A stretch of DNA of 64,000 nucleotides from contig CAZCZL010000010.1 of assembly GCA_964503315.1 (NCBI GenBank), positions 1-64,000 of the forward strand, read 5' to 3'. Of this stretch, positions 42,434 to 50,852 are shown in pieces. Both the position numbers and the translations under genes were made by a program. Position 1 is the stretch's first letter. Each line of letters opens with the position of its first letter. The notes below the pieces were generated by a model. That model saw only the letters and a list, made by a program, of their open reading frames with translations, had not been told where the DNA came from and made no database searches. This DNA comes from FEB-12 sp964503315. GTDB taxonomy: Bacteria > Zixibacteria > MSB-5A5 > GN15 > FEB-12.

Positions 42434-43462
42434 CTATCCCACCACCCTCTTCAACCTCTCCAACGCCTCGACACAATCCTCCCGCGATACATCCAGATGC
42501 GTCACGAACCGTATCTTCCGCGGCCCGAACGGTATCCCCAACACATCCACTTCCTTCATCTTCGCGCAAATGACGTCGGAGTTCTCCGGCGTGGTCAACT
42601 GCAGAACGATGATATTCGTCTCCACCCGGCTCATATCGATAGTGAAGCTCTTGAACTCGCTCAACCCTTGCGCCAGTAACTTGGCGTTGGCATGGTCCTC
42701 CGCCAGCCGTGGGATATTGTTTTTCACCGCATACAACCCCGCCGCGCCGAGTATCCCGACCTGACGCATCGCCCCGCCAAACAGCTTCCGCTCCCGGAGG
42801 CACTTCGCGATCAGTTCCTTCGAACTAACAATCATCGACCCGACCGGAGCTCCCAATCCCTTGGAGAGGCAGACTGAAATGGTATCAAACGGCTCAGTCA
42901 GCTCCGGCAACGACATCCCGGTCGCGACATGCACATTCCATATCCGTGCGCCATCCAGATGCAAGGTCAGTCCGAACTCGTCGCACACCTCGCGCACCTT
43001 GAGAACCTCCGCCTGCGGAAGGATCGTCCCGCCGTGCCGGTTATGCGTATTCTCCAGTGCCACCATTTTGGTCTCTGGCACATGCAGATTCTTCGGCCGT
43101 ACATTGGCCCGGACCATCTCGGCGGTGATCATCCCCCGCTCGGTGGTCAGAAGATTGACCAGCAATTGCGAGTGGACCACCGGCCCGGCCACTTCGTAGT
43201 TCACGACATGGCATTCCCGTTCGCACAAAAGTTCCCACCCGCGCTGGGAAGTTGCTTTCAGGCATATCTGGTTCGCCATTGTACCCGATGGCAGGTAGAG
43301 CGAAGCTTCCCGATTGAACAGTTTGGCGACATATGCCTCAAGTTCTTTGATAGTCGGGTCATCCCCGAAAACATCATCGCCGACTTCGGCGGTTGCCATC
43401 GCCTGGCGCATGGCCGGTGACGGCTTGGTCACGGTATCAGAACGAAGATCGATTGTTTTCAT
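42434..43462 (-). CDS. ltaE: Low-specificity L-threonine aldolase
   Basis: From ATG 43462 (MKTIDLRSDTVTKPSPAMRQAMATAEVGDDV) the product is 342 residues. It is a PLP aspartate-aminotransferase-fold enzyme with the characteristic SDTVTKP start, the DGARIWN dyad and the PLP Lys in VCLSKGLGAPVGSM. It cleaves L-threonine (and allo-threonine) to glycine and acetaldehyde. An in-frame ATG at 43504 adds 14 residues that are not part of the family. TATAAT stands only 7 bases ahead of ATG 43462. Its 3' end lies 8 bases from the start of the membrane gene, but the composition break suggests those two are not functionally linked. Confidence 0.92.
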   Translation of the reverse strand: MKTIDLRSDTVTKPSPAMRQAMATAEVGDDVFGDDPTIKELEAYVAKLFNREASLYLPSGTMANQICLKATSQRGWELLCERECHVVNYEVAGPVVHSQLLVNLLTTERGMITAEMVRANVRPKNLHVPETKMVALENTHNRHGGTILPQAEVLKVREVCDEFGLTLHLDGARIWNVHVATGMSLPELTEPFDTISVCLSKGLGAPVGSMIVSSKELIAKCLRERKLFGGAMRQVGILGAAGLYAVKNNIPRLAEDHANAKLLAQGLSEFKSFTIDMSRVETNIIVLQLTTPENSDVICAKMKEVDVLGIPFGPRKIRFVTHLDVSREDCVEALERLKRVVG

Positions 43463-43469
43463 AGTCCGA

Positions 43470-43475
43470 ATTATA
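43470..43475 (-). promoter_or_regulatory. -10 box placed for a leaderless ltaE transcript
   Basis: Minus strand TATAAT (43475-43470) ends 7 bases before the A of ATG 43462, so transcription would begin at or next to the start codon. No convincing -35 lies at 17 bases (TGGCGG, 43498-43493). Confidence 0.4.
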
Positions 43476-43565
43476 CTCTGTAAGTGCTCCACCCGCCACC
43501 GCAATTCCGGATCTCAGGCTAATCATCTATGGATACCGTTCTTCGAGTTGGCGCTCCGAATGTTG

Positions 43566-43639
43566 CGTCAGGTCCTAGCCCTCGCCAAACTTCGCAAAGA
43601 TGTGTTTGCATCTCAATCGCGCGAGGGCGAGACCTGACG
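43566..43639. repeat. Imperfect inverted repeat of 74 bp
   Basis: CGTCAGGTC (43566-43574) and GCCCTCGC (43578-43585) pair with GCGAGGGC (43621-43628) and GACCTGACG (43631-43639), leaving a 35-base loop. It could be an RNA hairpin or a mobile-element relic. Confidence 0.65.
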
Positions 43640-43661
43640 GCAATTCATTGCTCACCAAAGA

Positions 43662-43740
43662 GGCTTCGACTCCGCTCAGCCAAAAGACTCTCACTTAACC
43701 CAACTTACTTACCAATCGGGCTGAGCGTAGTCGAAGCCCG
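43662..43740. repeat. BIME-like inverted pair of REP elements (family A)
   Basis: GGCTTCGACTCCGCTCAGCC (43662-43681) and TCGGGCTGAGCGTAG...CCCG (43716-43740) are opposite copies of the CTTCGACTNCGCTCAG core. Confidence 0.8.
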
Positions 43741-43804
43741 CACTTGGACTATCAGAACAATCAACGTAATTCTCCATGATTAACGCGTTCTTCACGCCAA
43801 TAAA

Positions 43805-43828
43805 AAAGCCGCCTTAACAGGCGGCTTT
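43805..43828 (-). terminator. Rho-independent terminator of the cold-shock gene
   Basis: Minus strand AAAGCCGCCT / AGGCGGCTTT (10-bp stem, loop GTTA) is followed by TTTATT. Confidence 0.85.
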
Positions 43829-43847
43829 TAGTCTTGATAGGGTGCGA

Positions 43848-44054
43848 TTACTCCGCCGGGGTCACATTAAATGCTTTCAACCCCTGGTCGGTCTTAGAAA
43901 TGTCGCAGATTACTTCCTGTCCCTCTTTTAGGGTCTTGAACCCCTGCATGTTGATGGCAGAATGATGAACATACACGTCCTGTTCATCGGTTTCGCACGA
44001 GATGATCCCCCATCCGGTGCGGTCGTTAAAGTACTTGACCTTGCCTTTCGACAT
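43848..44054 (-). CDS. Cold-shock domain protein
   Basis: The 68-residue CSD protein has RNP2-like DVYVHHSAI intact, and RNP1 is present as TGWGIISC in place of the usual KGFGFI. It binds single-stranded RNA/DNA and melts secondary structure. SD GGAGGA lies 7 bases before the ATG and TATAAT lies at 44109-44104. It stands between two minus-strand genes as its own unit, closed by a strong terminator. Confidence 0.93.
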   Translation of the reverse strand: MSKGKVKYFNDRTGWGIISCETDEQDVYVHHSAINMQGFKTLKEGQEVICDISKTDQGLKAFNVTPAE

Positions 44055-44103
44055 GTAGATTCCTCCAAAGGTTGATGGAGTTATTAGATCCCTCTCAGTA
44101 AAA

Positions 44104-44133
44104 ATTATACAGATCAGACCCGCTTCATGCCAG
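44104..44133 (-). promoter_or_regulatory. Candidate promoter of the cold-shock gene
   Basis: Minus strand CTGGCA (44133-44128), 18-base spacer, perfect TATAAT (44109-44104). The start would be near 44098, giving a leader of about 43 bases. Confidence 0.5.
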
Positions 44134-44139
44134 AAAAAT

Positions 44140-44775
44140 CTAATGGATCCCTATCATTTTTTGAAAGATTGTCATCGCCAGCCCGGAGAGGACCGGGACC
44201 GAAATGTTGTCATCCACCCCCAACGGTTTGGCCTCGACCAGCGTAGCAACCGCCGCTCCCACGGCCGCGACCGGGAAAGAAATGCCCGGTGCGACCGCCG
44301 CCACCAGGAGTGTGGCGCCAAGGCATGCGGCCGAACCCTCATATGATTTGCGCCCGAACTTGTGCTTCCCGTAGCGCCGTCCGATCAGTGCGGCCGCACT
44401 ATCCCCCACTATGATAAACGCAAGCGCGGCAATGGCGATTGGCTTGGAGTATAAAGCGATCGTACAACACGACGCTATCAGGATGTAGGTCGCACCCGTC
44501 CAGTCCCCGTTCTGCTCGTGGCTCCGGATCATCCGCCCGAAGAGCTTTCCGAAGAACCCCCGCCAGAGCCACCAGCCCCGAAACCGGGATAGGTCCGTGG
44601 CAATGACCAGAACGGTGAACGGAAGAAGAATCCAGAGAGCGGTCGATTTCTCCAGCCCCAGTAGATAGTACCCCCCCGGGATGACCAGCGCCCCCATGTG
44701 GGTGGTCTTCCGCCAAAGCTCCTGGATAAAGCTGATCTCCGGACCGGAGTCCGGTTGCTCGGACTTCTGACCCAC
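44140..44775 (-). CDS. CTP-dependent polyprenol/dolichol kinase-like membrane protein
   Basis: The GTG start at 44775 follows the parvulin gene stop with no gap, with GGAAG about 9 bases upstream. The 211-residue protein has about six hydrophobic segments and the motif IIVGDSAAALIGRRYGKHKFGRKSYEGSAA. This is the CTP-binding signature of the SEC59/VTE5/FarK family, which phosphorylates polyprenols, dolichol, phytol or farnesol with CTP. It presumably adds a phosphate to a prenyl alcohol for glycan carrier synthesis or quinone/ether-lipid recycling. Confidence 0.78.
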   Translation of the reverse strand: MGQKSEQPDSGPEISFIQELWRKTTHMGALVIPGGYYLLGLEKSTALWILLPFTVLVIATDLSRFRGWWLWRGFFGKLFGRMIRSHEQNGDWTGATYILIASCCTIALYSKPIAIAALAFIIVGDSAAALIGRRYGKHKFGRKSYEGSAACLGATLLVAAVAPGISFPVAAVGAAVATLVEAKPLGVDDNISVPVLSGLAMTIFQKMIGIH

Positions 44776-46539
44776 TTATGGCATCTTCCGGTAAGCCAGT
44801 GGCTCCATCATATACTTCTTCGGGAGATAGGTCACTCTCGCGTTATACTTTTTGAAGAGCGAATCGCGGATCTTCCAGAATCCGGCCATATGGTATTCTT
44901 TGGTCAACCTATTTGTGATCTCCACCCGCGCGTCATCCAGAGTTTTGGATGGTTCCGCCTTCAACAACTTGATAACGTGGAACCCGTATCGCGTTTTGAC
45001 CGGCTCGGATACCTGGCCGGAAGCAAGAATAGAGGCCTCCTTGAAAAAGACACTATCCACATCTTTCGGACCGATCTGCCCGAGGTTGGCCAGTTCCTCG
45101 CGCACTGCCGGCTCGCCTATATAGAACTCGCGCGCCAACTCCATGAAGTCGACTCCCGCTCTCGCCTGATCACGCACAAAGATCGCGTCGGCCGAGTCCT
45201 TGGTCAGGATATGCTGGACCGTCAACGGTTTCTCGACCTCAAATTCTTTCGGATGTCCTTTGTAGTACGCTTCGACCGCGGAGTCTGTCGGTCGATAAGT
45301 CAGGTCGAACCATTGCTGAATGAGATATGCCTTGGATTCCTGATGTCGTATCTCCGCGATCTTCGCCTTCACCTGCGGCAAGGTATCTAGCTTGTCCCGA
45401 CGCGCCGCCTGAACCACGCAGAGCTGGCGCGCGATGATATTCAGCACTTCGCGCTTCTGCTCCGGCGTCGTATTCCAGGTTCGAGACCGGCGTTTGATCG
45501 ACTCCTCGGCGTTCCGCATCGTCAGGACATCCACCGTGTCGACGCCATTCACAATACCGAACCAGAGCGAATCGGTCGTATGGTAGAAGTTGGAATCCAG
45601 CAAGGACTCATTGACAACCGTGGTGTATCCCTGCGCCACACTGTCAAAGACCTGGCTAGCCCTCTGACGGATCTTATCATTAAGTACTTGATCCGCTGCC
45701 ACCGCGTAGACTGTGCTGTCGGTCAACGGACGGAGCCCCGGCGCGAGATGCCGATGCACCATGACGATATGCCAGCCATCCTGATCCTGATACGGCGCGC
45801 TGTACGTGCTATCGGCCAAGCTGAAAGCTATTGAGTCAAAGGGTGGATGGAATTCCCCGCGGCCCGCGAACCCAAGGAATCCGCTGTTAGTCTTCGCGCC
45901 GGCATCGTGCGAATACTGCCTCGCCGCCTCCGCAAACGCCATCCCTGAATCCAGTTTCTTGTGGATCCACTCAATGTACTCACGTGCAGAACGTTCCAGC
46001 GCGGATTCGGGCATCAGGCGATAGGATATCGAGTCTGGCCCATTCAACAGCCCTGTCTCAGAGGCCAGAATGTGGGAAATCTCGATCTGTTCTTTGGCTT
46101 CAAAACGCTGCTTGTTCGCCTCATAGTACGCGACCACCTCGGTGCTGTCGGCGCTGATTCCCGCCAACTTCGATTCCATATACGTGTACAGAAACAGCGC
46201 GTTCGTGCGCATCCGATAGCTCCAATACGGATGGAAATGTCTGGAGATGTCGATACTGTCCGCCTCAAAACCGGTCAGCGTATCGACCAGGATCGAGTCG
46301 ACAAACCCCGCCATCGCCGAGTCCGGCAATACTCCCCCCATCGTCATTAACATGCTTTTGCGGAGTTTCTCTTTGAGATCCGCCAGTGTCAACTGATATC
46401 CACCGGAGGCGCGGGCAACGATCTTCTGCTGCTCCTCGGCCGCGGTCAGCTTCTTACCGGCGCCACCGCATCCAAGAACAGCCAACACAACTCCCCCCGT
46501 TATGACCAACAACGCAAGTCTTCGAACAAGTACGCTCAT
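44776..46539 (-). CDS. Lipoprotein peptidyl-prolyl isomerase (two PpiC-type regions)
   Basis: The 587-residue lipoprotein has lipobox VLGC in MSVLVRRLALLVITGGVVLAVLGC. N-terminal helical foldase parts and two parvulin-type regions follow. The first is near 155-260 (ISHILASETG ... FAEAARQYSHDAGAKTNSGFLGFAGRGEF ... GWHIVMVHRHLAPG), the second near 425-540 (VQHILTKDSADA ... ELANLGQIGPKDVDSVFF ... GFHVIKLLKAEPS). The second lacks some canonical residues. These periplasmic foldases help outer-membrane and secreted proteins fold. SD GAGGAAGAG lies just before the ATG. It lies 67 bases after pilS and directly before the kinase-like gene on the same strand. Confidence 0.85.
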   Translation of the reverse strand: MSVLVRRLALLVITGGVVLAVLGCGGAGKKLTAAEEQQKIVARASGGYQLTLADLKEKLRKSMLMTMGGVLPDSAMAGFVDSILVDTLTGFEADSIDISRHFHPYWSYRMRTNALFLYTYMESKLAGISADSTEVVAYYEANKQRFEAKEQIEISHILASETGLLNGPDSISYRLMPESALERSAREYIEWIHKKLDSGMAFAEAARQYSHDAGAKTNSGFLGFAGRGEFHPPFDSIAFSLADSTYSAPYQDQDGWHIVMVHRHLAPGLRPLTDSTVYAVAADQVLNDKIRQRASQVFDSVAQGYTTVVNESLLDSNFYHTTDSLWFGIVNGVDTVDVLTMRNAEESIKRRSRTWNTTPEQKREVLNIIARQLCVVQAARRDKLDTLPQVKAKIAEIRHQESKAYLIQQWFDLTYRPTDSAVEAYYKGHPKEFEVEKPLTVQHILTKDSADAIFVRDQARAGVDFMELAREFYIGEPAVREELANLGQIGPKDVDSVFFKEASILASGQVSEPVKTRYGFHVIKLLKAEPSKTLDDARVEITNRLTKEYHMAGFWKIRDSLFKKYNARVTYLPKKYMMEPLAYRKMP

Positions 46540-46606
46540 CTTCTCTTCCTCTGGTATGTGAAGGCCGTAAATTATACGCCCAGAGGGGAGAATTCAAGCC
46601 CATTTC

Positions 46607-48313
46607 TCAGGCTTCGATAAGCGATGCGTGAGGCCGTTCAGACGCCGGAAGCCCCTTCTCCGACGCAAAACGATTAAGGTGGATGATGAACGTGGTCCCT
46701 TTCCCCGGTCGTGACTCCACGCTCAATTGAAGACGAAGTGCAGTACAGATCCGATGGACTATCGCCAATCCAAGTCCTGTCCCCTGCGGCTTGGTTGAAT
46801 AGAACGGCTGGAATATTCTCTCACGGTCAGCCTCGGCAATTCCCGGACCAGTATCCGACACGCGCAGTTCTACGCGTCCGTCCGCGTGATCCTCGGTCAG
46901 CCGGAACGCTACGGTCCCCCCCTCCGGACCGAACGCTTCGCATGCGTTTATCGCCAGATTCATCAGAACTTGCTTGATCAGGTTCTCATCGCCGACCGCG
47001 TAGACGATCGATGACTCCGAATCAAACCGCATCCGGACATTCTCTTTGAATGCTTCATGATGTTTCGTCAATTCCATCACGTCGCTTATGATATGACACA
47101 ACTCCACTTTATTGTATGTCGGGCGGCTGACCCGCGCGTACGCTAGAAAGTCCGTCAATATTCGGCTGAGGCGGTGCGATTCCTTAACTATCAGCTCCAT
47201 CAGCCGGGCATTCTCGCCGACCGGCTGGATATCCCGTGCCAGCACCTCCACCGAACCGGAGATCGCCGCCAGAGGGTTCCTGATCTCATGCGCGATCGAG
47301 GCCGACAATTCTCCCACCGCCGCCAGACGATCCGCCGTCCGGGCTTTCTGCTCGAGCAGTTTTGCGTCCGTCAGGTCTGTGAAGATCGCGATCACCCCGC
47401 GAGTCCCTTTCCCGTCTTCCGTGAGAACCGAAATCGACAGCCCGAGCGGCATTGCCCGCCGGTCTTTCGTTATTATCTCTATTTCCATGCGCGGAAGATC
47501 CTGCCCGAATCTCACGGCTTCCATCAGGCACTGCGCCAGCCGCGGCATTCTGTCGGAGAAGACTTCCTCGCAACGCAACCCGCGGACATCTTCTTCCCGA
47601 TACCCGAGTATCTTTTCTGCCGCGCGATTGAAATAAATGATATACCCGAATGGGTCTATCGTCAGCAATCCGGAGTTCAAGTGCCTGAGGATATCATCTG
47701 TCTCCAGGCGCGCCCGCTTTAGTGCTAGCGATGCATCGGCCAGCTTTCTATCCTGATGACTGAGACGTTCCGCCAGATAACCGGAAATGAACGCAACGAG
47801 ATAAAAGATCAGGATATGCAGGAATATTGAATAGAATACATGGTCTTGCGCCGAGAAGATCGTCCGCAACGCCTGCATATTCAGGTCGGTGGTCGCTTGC
47901 TGACTCAACCCCAGCCAAATAATGAACGCGTACGCTCCGGAGACCAGCGACGCTACGACCAGCGTCCCAACCAGTCGATACGCCAGCGCCGCGGAAACGA
48001 TCGTCAACAGGTAAAGCGCGGAAAACGGCGAATTCACGTTTCCCGTCGCGTAGATCACGCCCGATTCGATCCAGATCTCGAGCAGCAATTGCAGCGCGAT
48101 AAGAATATGTATGACTGATTGTAAGGAGTACCGCTTTTCGAGCGAGATTGCGGCCGCGAAGCCGAGCGTGCAGACCGAATACAGGATCAACTGCACCTGC
48201 AGGTAACCGGGGTTCCCCATCCAGAATCCCACGATCGCCAGCAGGATGATATACGAGGCCAGCTTCAGCGGGAGAAACCAGCCAAGTCGTTTGAGTCGTT
48301 CCTGTCGTTCCAT
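46607..48313 (-). CDS. PilS-like sensor histidine kinase (six TM, PAS, HisKA, HATPase)
   Basis: The 568-residue kinase has about six transmembrane helices at 15-190 (LKLASYIILLAIVGFWMG onward). A PAS domain follows (SGLLTIDPFGYIIYFNRAAEKILGYREED near 222), then the HisKA phosphoacceptor in ELSASIAHEIRNPLAAISG. The HATPase has N and G boxes LMNLAINACEAF, VSDTGPGIAEADRERIFQPFYSTKPQGTGLGLAIVH. This is the plan of PilS, the kinase of the PilSR system that controls pilin transcription. Gene order (pilB-pilT-pilC-pilS) supports this, but no pilR-type regulator lies in the window. It is 85 bases after pilC; a GC-rich hairpin stands before the ATG. Confidence 0.83.
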   Translation of the reverse strand: MERQERLKRLGWFLPLKLASYIILLAIVGFWMGNPGYLQVQLILYSVCTLGFAAAISLEKRYSLQSVIHILIALQLLLEIWIESGVIYATGNVNSPFSALYLLTIVSAALAYRLVGTLVVASLVSGAYAFIIWLGLSQQATTDLNMQALRTIFSAQDHVFYSIFLHILIFYLVAFISGYLAERLSHQDRKLADASLALKRARLETDDILRHLNSGLLTIDPFGYIIYFNRAAEKILGYREEDVRGLRCEEVFSDRMPRLAQCLMEAVRFGQDLPRMEIEIITKDRRAMPLGLSISVLTEDGKGTRGVIAIFTDLTDAKLLEQKARTADRLAAVGELSASIAHEIRNPLAAISGSVEVLARDIQPVGENARLMELIVKESHRLSRILTDFLAYARVSRPTYNKVELCHIISDVMELTKHHEAFKENVRMRFDSESSIVYAVGDENLIKQVLMNLAINACEAFGPEGGTVAFRLTEDHADGRVELRVSDTGPGIAEADRERIFQPFYSTKPQGTGLGLAIVHRICTALRLQLSVESRPGKGTTFIIHLNRFASEKGLPASERPHASLIEA

Positions 48314-48318
48314 ATGGC

Positions 48319-48340
48319 AACGGCGCCCGGAGGCGCCGTT
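48319..48340. other. GC-rich hairpin directly before pilS
   Basis: AACGGCGCC (48319-48327), loop CGGA, GGCGCCGTT (48332-48340). On the plus strand it is followed by TTCGTTT like the terminator at 30586, but genes here read on the minus strand. The stem ends about 5 bases before the pilS ATG and would mask any SD. Confidence 0.6.
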
Positions 48341-48398
48341 TTCGTTTATCCATTCCCCGACCGCCGGACGCTCGGCGCCGGCAGCGGAATCTGTTTAC

Positions 48399-49598
48399 TT
48401 ATCCGATCTTGCCAATGATGTCGAACATCGGCAGGTACATGGCGATCAACAGACCACCGATAATACCGCCCATAACGACGATGATCACAGGCTCGATGAT
48501 CGAGGTCAACGCCGCCACCGCGTCATTCACTTCTTCATCATAGAAATCGGCGATCTTGTTCAACATGTCGTCCAGGCCGCCGGTCTTTTCACCGACGCCG
48601 ATCATCTGGATCACCATCGGCGGAAATACGCCCGACTCTTTCAGAGGCGCGGTAATGGTATCACCCTCGGCGATCGCCAGCACCGACTTGTTGATGGCGT
48701 TCGCCACCACCAGGTTACCGGACGTCTTCGCCGTGATATCCAGCGCCTCAAGGATCGATACACCCGAAGACAACAGCGTCGCCAGCGTACGCGTGAAGCG
48801 GGCCACTGATGATTTTCTCACCAGGGTCCCCAGCACCGGCATCTTAAGCAAGAGACGGTCGATACTGAGTGCCCCTTGAGGTGTCTTCTTCCACCACAGC
48901 AGTGCCGCCACCAGTCCGATTATGGTACCGAGCAGGTAAATGGCGTTCCCTCTGAGGAAATTCGAAATATCCAGCACTATCTGGGTCGGCGCGGGAAGTT
49001 CCGAACCCACTCCGGCAAACATGCTGGCAAACACCGGCACGATGAAGGTCAACATCGCAATGGTCACGCCCACCGCCACCACGACGATGACTGACGGGTA
49101 CATCATCGCGCCCTTCACTTTGCGCACCAGTTTGTCGGCCTTTTCACGATAGATAGCCAGTCGGACCAGGATCGCGTCAAGCGCGCCGCCGACCTCACCG
49201 GCTTCCACCATATTGACATACAATTGGTCGAAGACTTTCGGGTGACGGGCCATTGATTCAGACAGAGTCGCGCCGCCCTGCACGCTGTCGCGGATCGCGG
49301 TGATGACCTTCGCCATCTCCTTGTTTTCCGTTTGCGTGGCCAGGATCTCAAGGCATTGCACCATCGGCAAACCGGCGCCGATCATGGTGGCAAATTGCCG
49401 TGTGAAGCGCGATATCTCGACCTTCTTGATGCCCGTACCGAACTTGAAACTGATCTCCGCCGCCTTCTTGCTGGCCGAGGTCACCAGGATTCGGTTCTGA
49501 CGAAGAATCCGCTCCAGGTCGGCCTTGCTTTCGGCCTTCATGTTGCCCTGTACCTGGGCCCCCGCGAGCGTTTTCCCTTTGTATTCCCAAACCGGCAT
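48399..49598 (-). CDS. pilC: Type IV pilus inner-membrane platform protein PilC
   Basis: The 399-residue GspF-family protein has a soluble N-terminal start (MPVWEYKGKTLAGAQVQGNMKAES) and two repeated GspF domains (FTRQFATMIGAGLPMVQCLEIL and FTRTLATLLSSGVSILEALDI). There are three transmembrane helices: about 170-190, 215-240, and near the end (VIIVVMGGIIGGLLIAMYLPMFDIIG). It sits in the inner membrane and contacts PilB/PilT for pilin insertion and removal. SD AGGAG/AAGGA lies upstream. Spacing is 27 bases from pilT. Confidence 0.93.
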   Translation of the reverse strand: MPVWEYKGKTLAGAQVQGNMKAESKADLERILRQNRILVTSASKKAAEISFKFGTGIKKVEISRFTRQFATMIGAGLPMVQCLEILATQTENKEMAKVITAIRDSVQGGATLSESMARHPKVFDQLYVNMVEAGEVGGALDAILVRLAIYREKADKLVRKVKGAMMYPSVIVVVAVGVTIAMLTFIVPVFASMFAGVGSELPAPTQIVLDISNFLRGNAIYLLGTIIGLVAALLWWKKTPQGALSIDRLLLKMPVLGTLVRKSSVARFTRTLATLLSSGVSILEALDITAKTSGNLVVANAINKSVLAIAEGDTITAPLKESGVFPPMVIQMIGVGEKTGGLDDMLNKIADFYDEEVNDAVAALTSIIEPVIIVVMGGIIGGLLIAMYLPMFDIIGKIG

Positions 49599-49625
49599 CG
49601 GTTAGTCCTTTCTCCTGGTTCCTTC

Positions 49626-50702
49626 TCAGGCGTATGCCGGCGACTTTTGCCGATTCAGCATCTCGCCAAGTTCCTGAGGATTGTGACTGTAACTCATTGC
49701 ATCGTTTATGGTGATCTTGCCCGCCTGGTACAGCTCGGCAAGAGATTGATTCATCGTCTTCATCCCGTACTTCTGCCCCGACTGCATCATCGAGTAGATC
49801 TGGTGGATCTTGTCGTCGCGAATGATCGCGCGGATGGCTGGTGTCACCACCAGTATCTCCATCGCCATCACACGGCCGCCGCCCACTTTCGGGATCAGCG
49901 TCTGCGAGACGATCGCCTGCAGCGTAAACGACAGGTTCACGCGCACTTGCTCTTGCTGATTCGTCGGGAATACGTCCACGATACGGTTCACTGTTTCGGC
50001 GCACGAGTTGGTGTGCAATGTCGCGAACGCCAAGTGACCGGTTTCCGAGATCGACAGCGCCGCCTCGATCGTCTCCAGGTCGCGCATCTCGCCGACCAGC
50101 ACGACGTCCGGGTCCTCACGCAACGCGTACTTCAGCGCCGACGCGAACGAATGCGTATCCGAGAACACTTCACGCTGGTTTACCAGCGCCATCTGGTGCC
50201 TGTGCAAATATTCGATCGGGTCTTCCACGGTCAGGATATGCACCGGTCGTTCCCGGTTTATCTTGTCGATGATTGCCGCTAGCGTCGTAGATTTACCCGA
50301 ACCGGTCGGACCGGTGACCAGCACCAGGCCACGCGGTAGTTTGGAGAATTCTGCGATTACTTTGCTCAGTCCCAGTTCCTCGAACGAACGGATCGAGTAC
50401 GGGATCTGGCGAATGGCGACCGCCACGTTACCGCGCTGCATGAACATGTTGCAGCGGAATCGCGACATATTCTCCACGCCGAATGAAAGATCCAATTCCG
50501 AGTTCTGCTCGAATTTTAATTTCTGCTTATCATTCAACATCGAATACGCGATCTTCTTGATCACGTCAGGACTGAGCAGATCCTGGCCGGGTATCTTTGT
50601 CAGTTTGCCGTCAACGCGTACTACCGGCGGACTCCCCACGGTCAGGTGCAGATCGGAAGCACCCATTTTGATCATCTGCTCGAGTAAATCACGAAGCACC
50701 AT
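49626..50702 (-). CDS. pilT: Type IV pilus retraction ATPase PilT
   Basis: The 358-residue hexameric ATPase has Walker A VTGPTGSGKSTTL, Asp box TVEDPIEYLH, Walker B DPDVVLVGEMRD, His box ATLHTNSC, and the PilT-specific AIRxxIRD motif (AIRAIIRDDKIHQIYSMMQSG), which distinguishes it from PilB. It retracts pili for twitching motility and DNA uptake. It lies between pilB and pilC in the operon. Confidence 0.95.
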   Translation of the reverse strand: MVLRDLLEQMIKMGASDLHLTVGSPPVVRVDGKLTKIPGQDLLSPDVIKKIAYSMLNDKQKLKFEQNSELDLSFGVENMSRFRCNMFMQRGNVAVAIRQIPYSIRSFEELGLSKVIAEFSKLPRGLVLVTGPTGSGKSTTLAAIIDKINRERPVHILTVEDPIEYLHRHQMALVNQREVFSDTHSFASALKYALREDPDVVLVGEMRDLETIEAALSISETGHLAFATLHTNSCAETVNRIVDVFPTNQQEQVRVNLSFTLQAIVSQTLIPKVGGGRVMAMEILVVTPAIRAIIRDDKIHQIYSMMQSGQKYGMKTMNQSLAELYQAGKITINDAMSYSHNPQELGEMLNRQKSPAYA

Positions 50703-50852
50703 GTGACTTTTCTCCCAGTCCTTGAGACGTTGTGTATTAAAAGACAGTCTTATGGTATGTATCGGCGGAACCTGCCGATTCTTGATTGATTTCTGACAGA
50801 TTTACGAGGGTAACTAATTGAATGACAGACGGCTTGCAGGGTGCAAGCCAGC

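Larger units (their letters stand above)
43463..43847. other. Non-coding region between ltaE and the cold-shock gene
   Basis: It holds the ltaE -10 box, an imperfect inverted repeat (43566-43639), a family A REP pair (43662-43740), and the cold-shock gene terminator (43805-43828). No gene was seen. Confidence 0.6.

Noticed and set aside
42426..42803. Extension of the 41670 membrane protein upstream of TTG 42425
   Set aside because: This would overlap ltaE (ending 42434) and translate it in the wrong frame; residues there have no membrane or conserved character.
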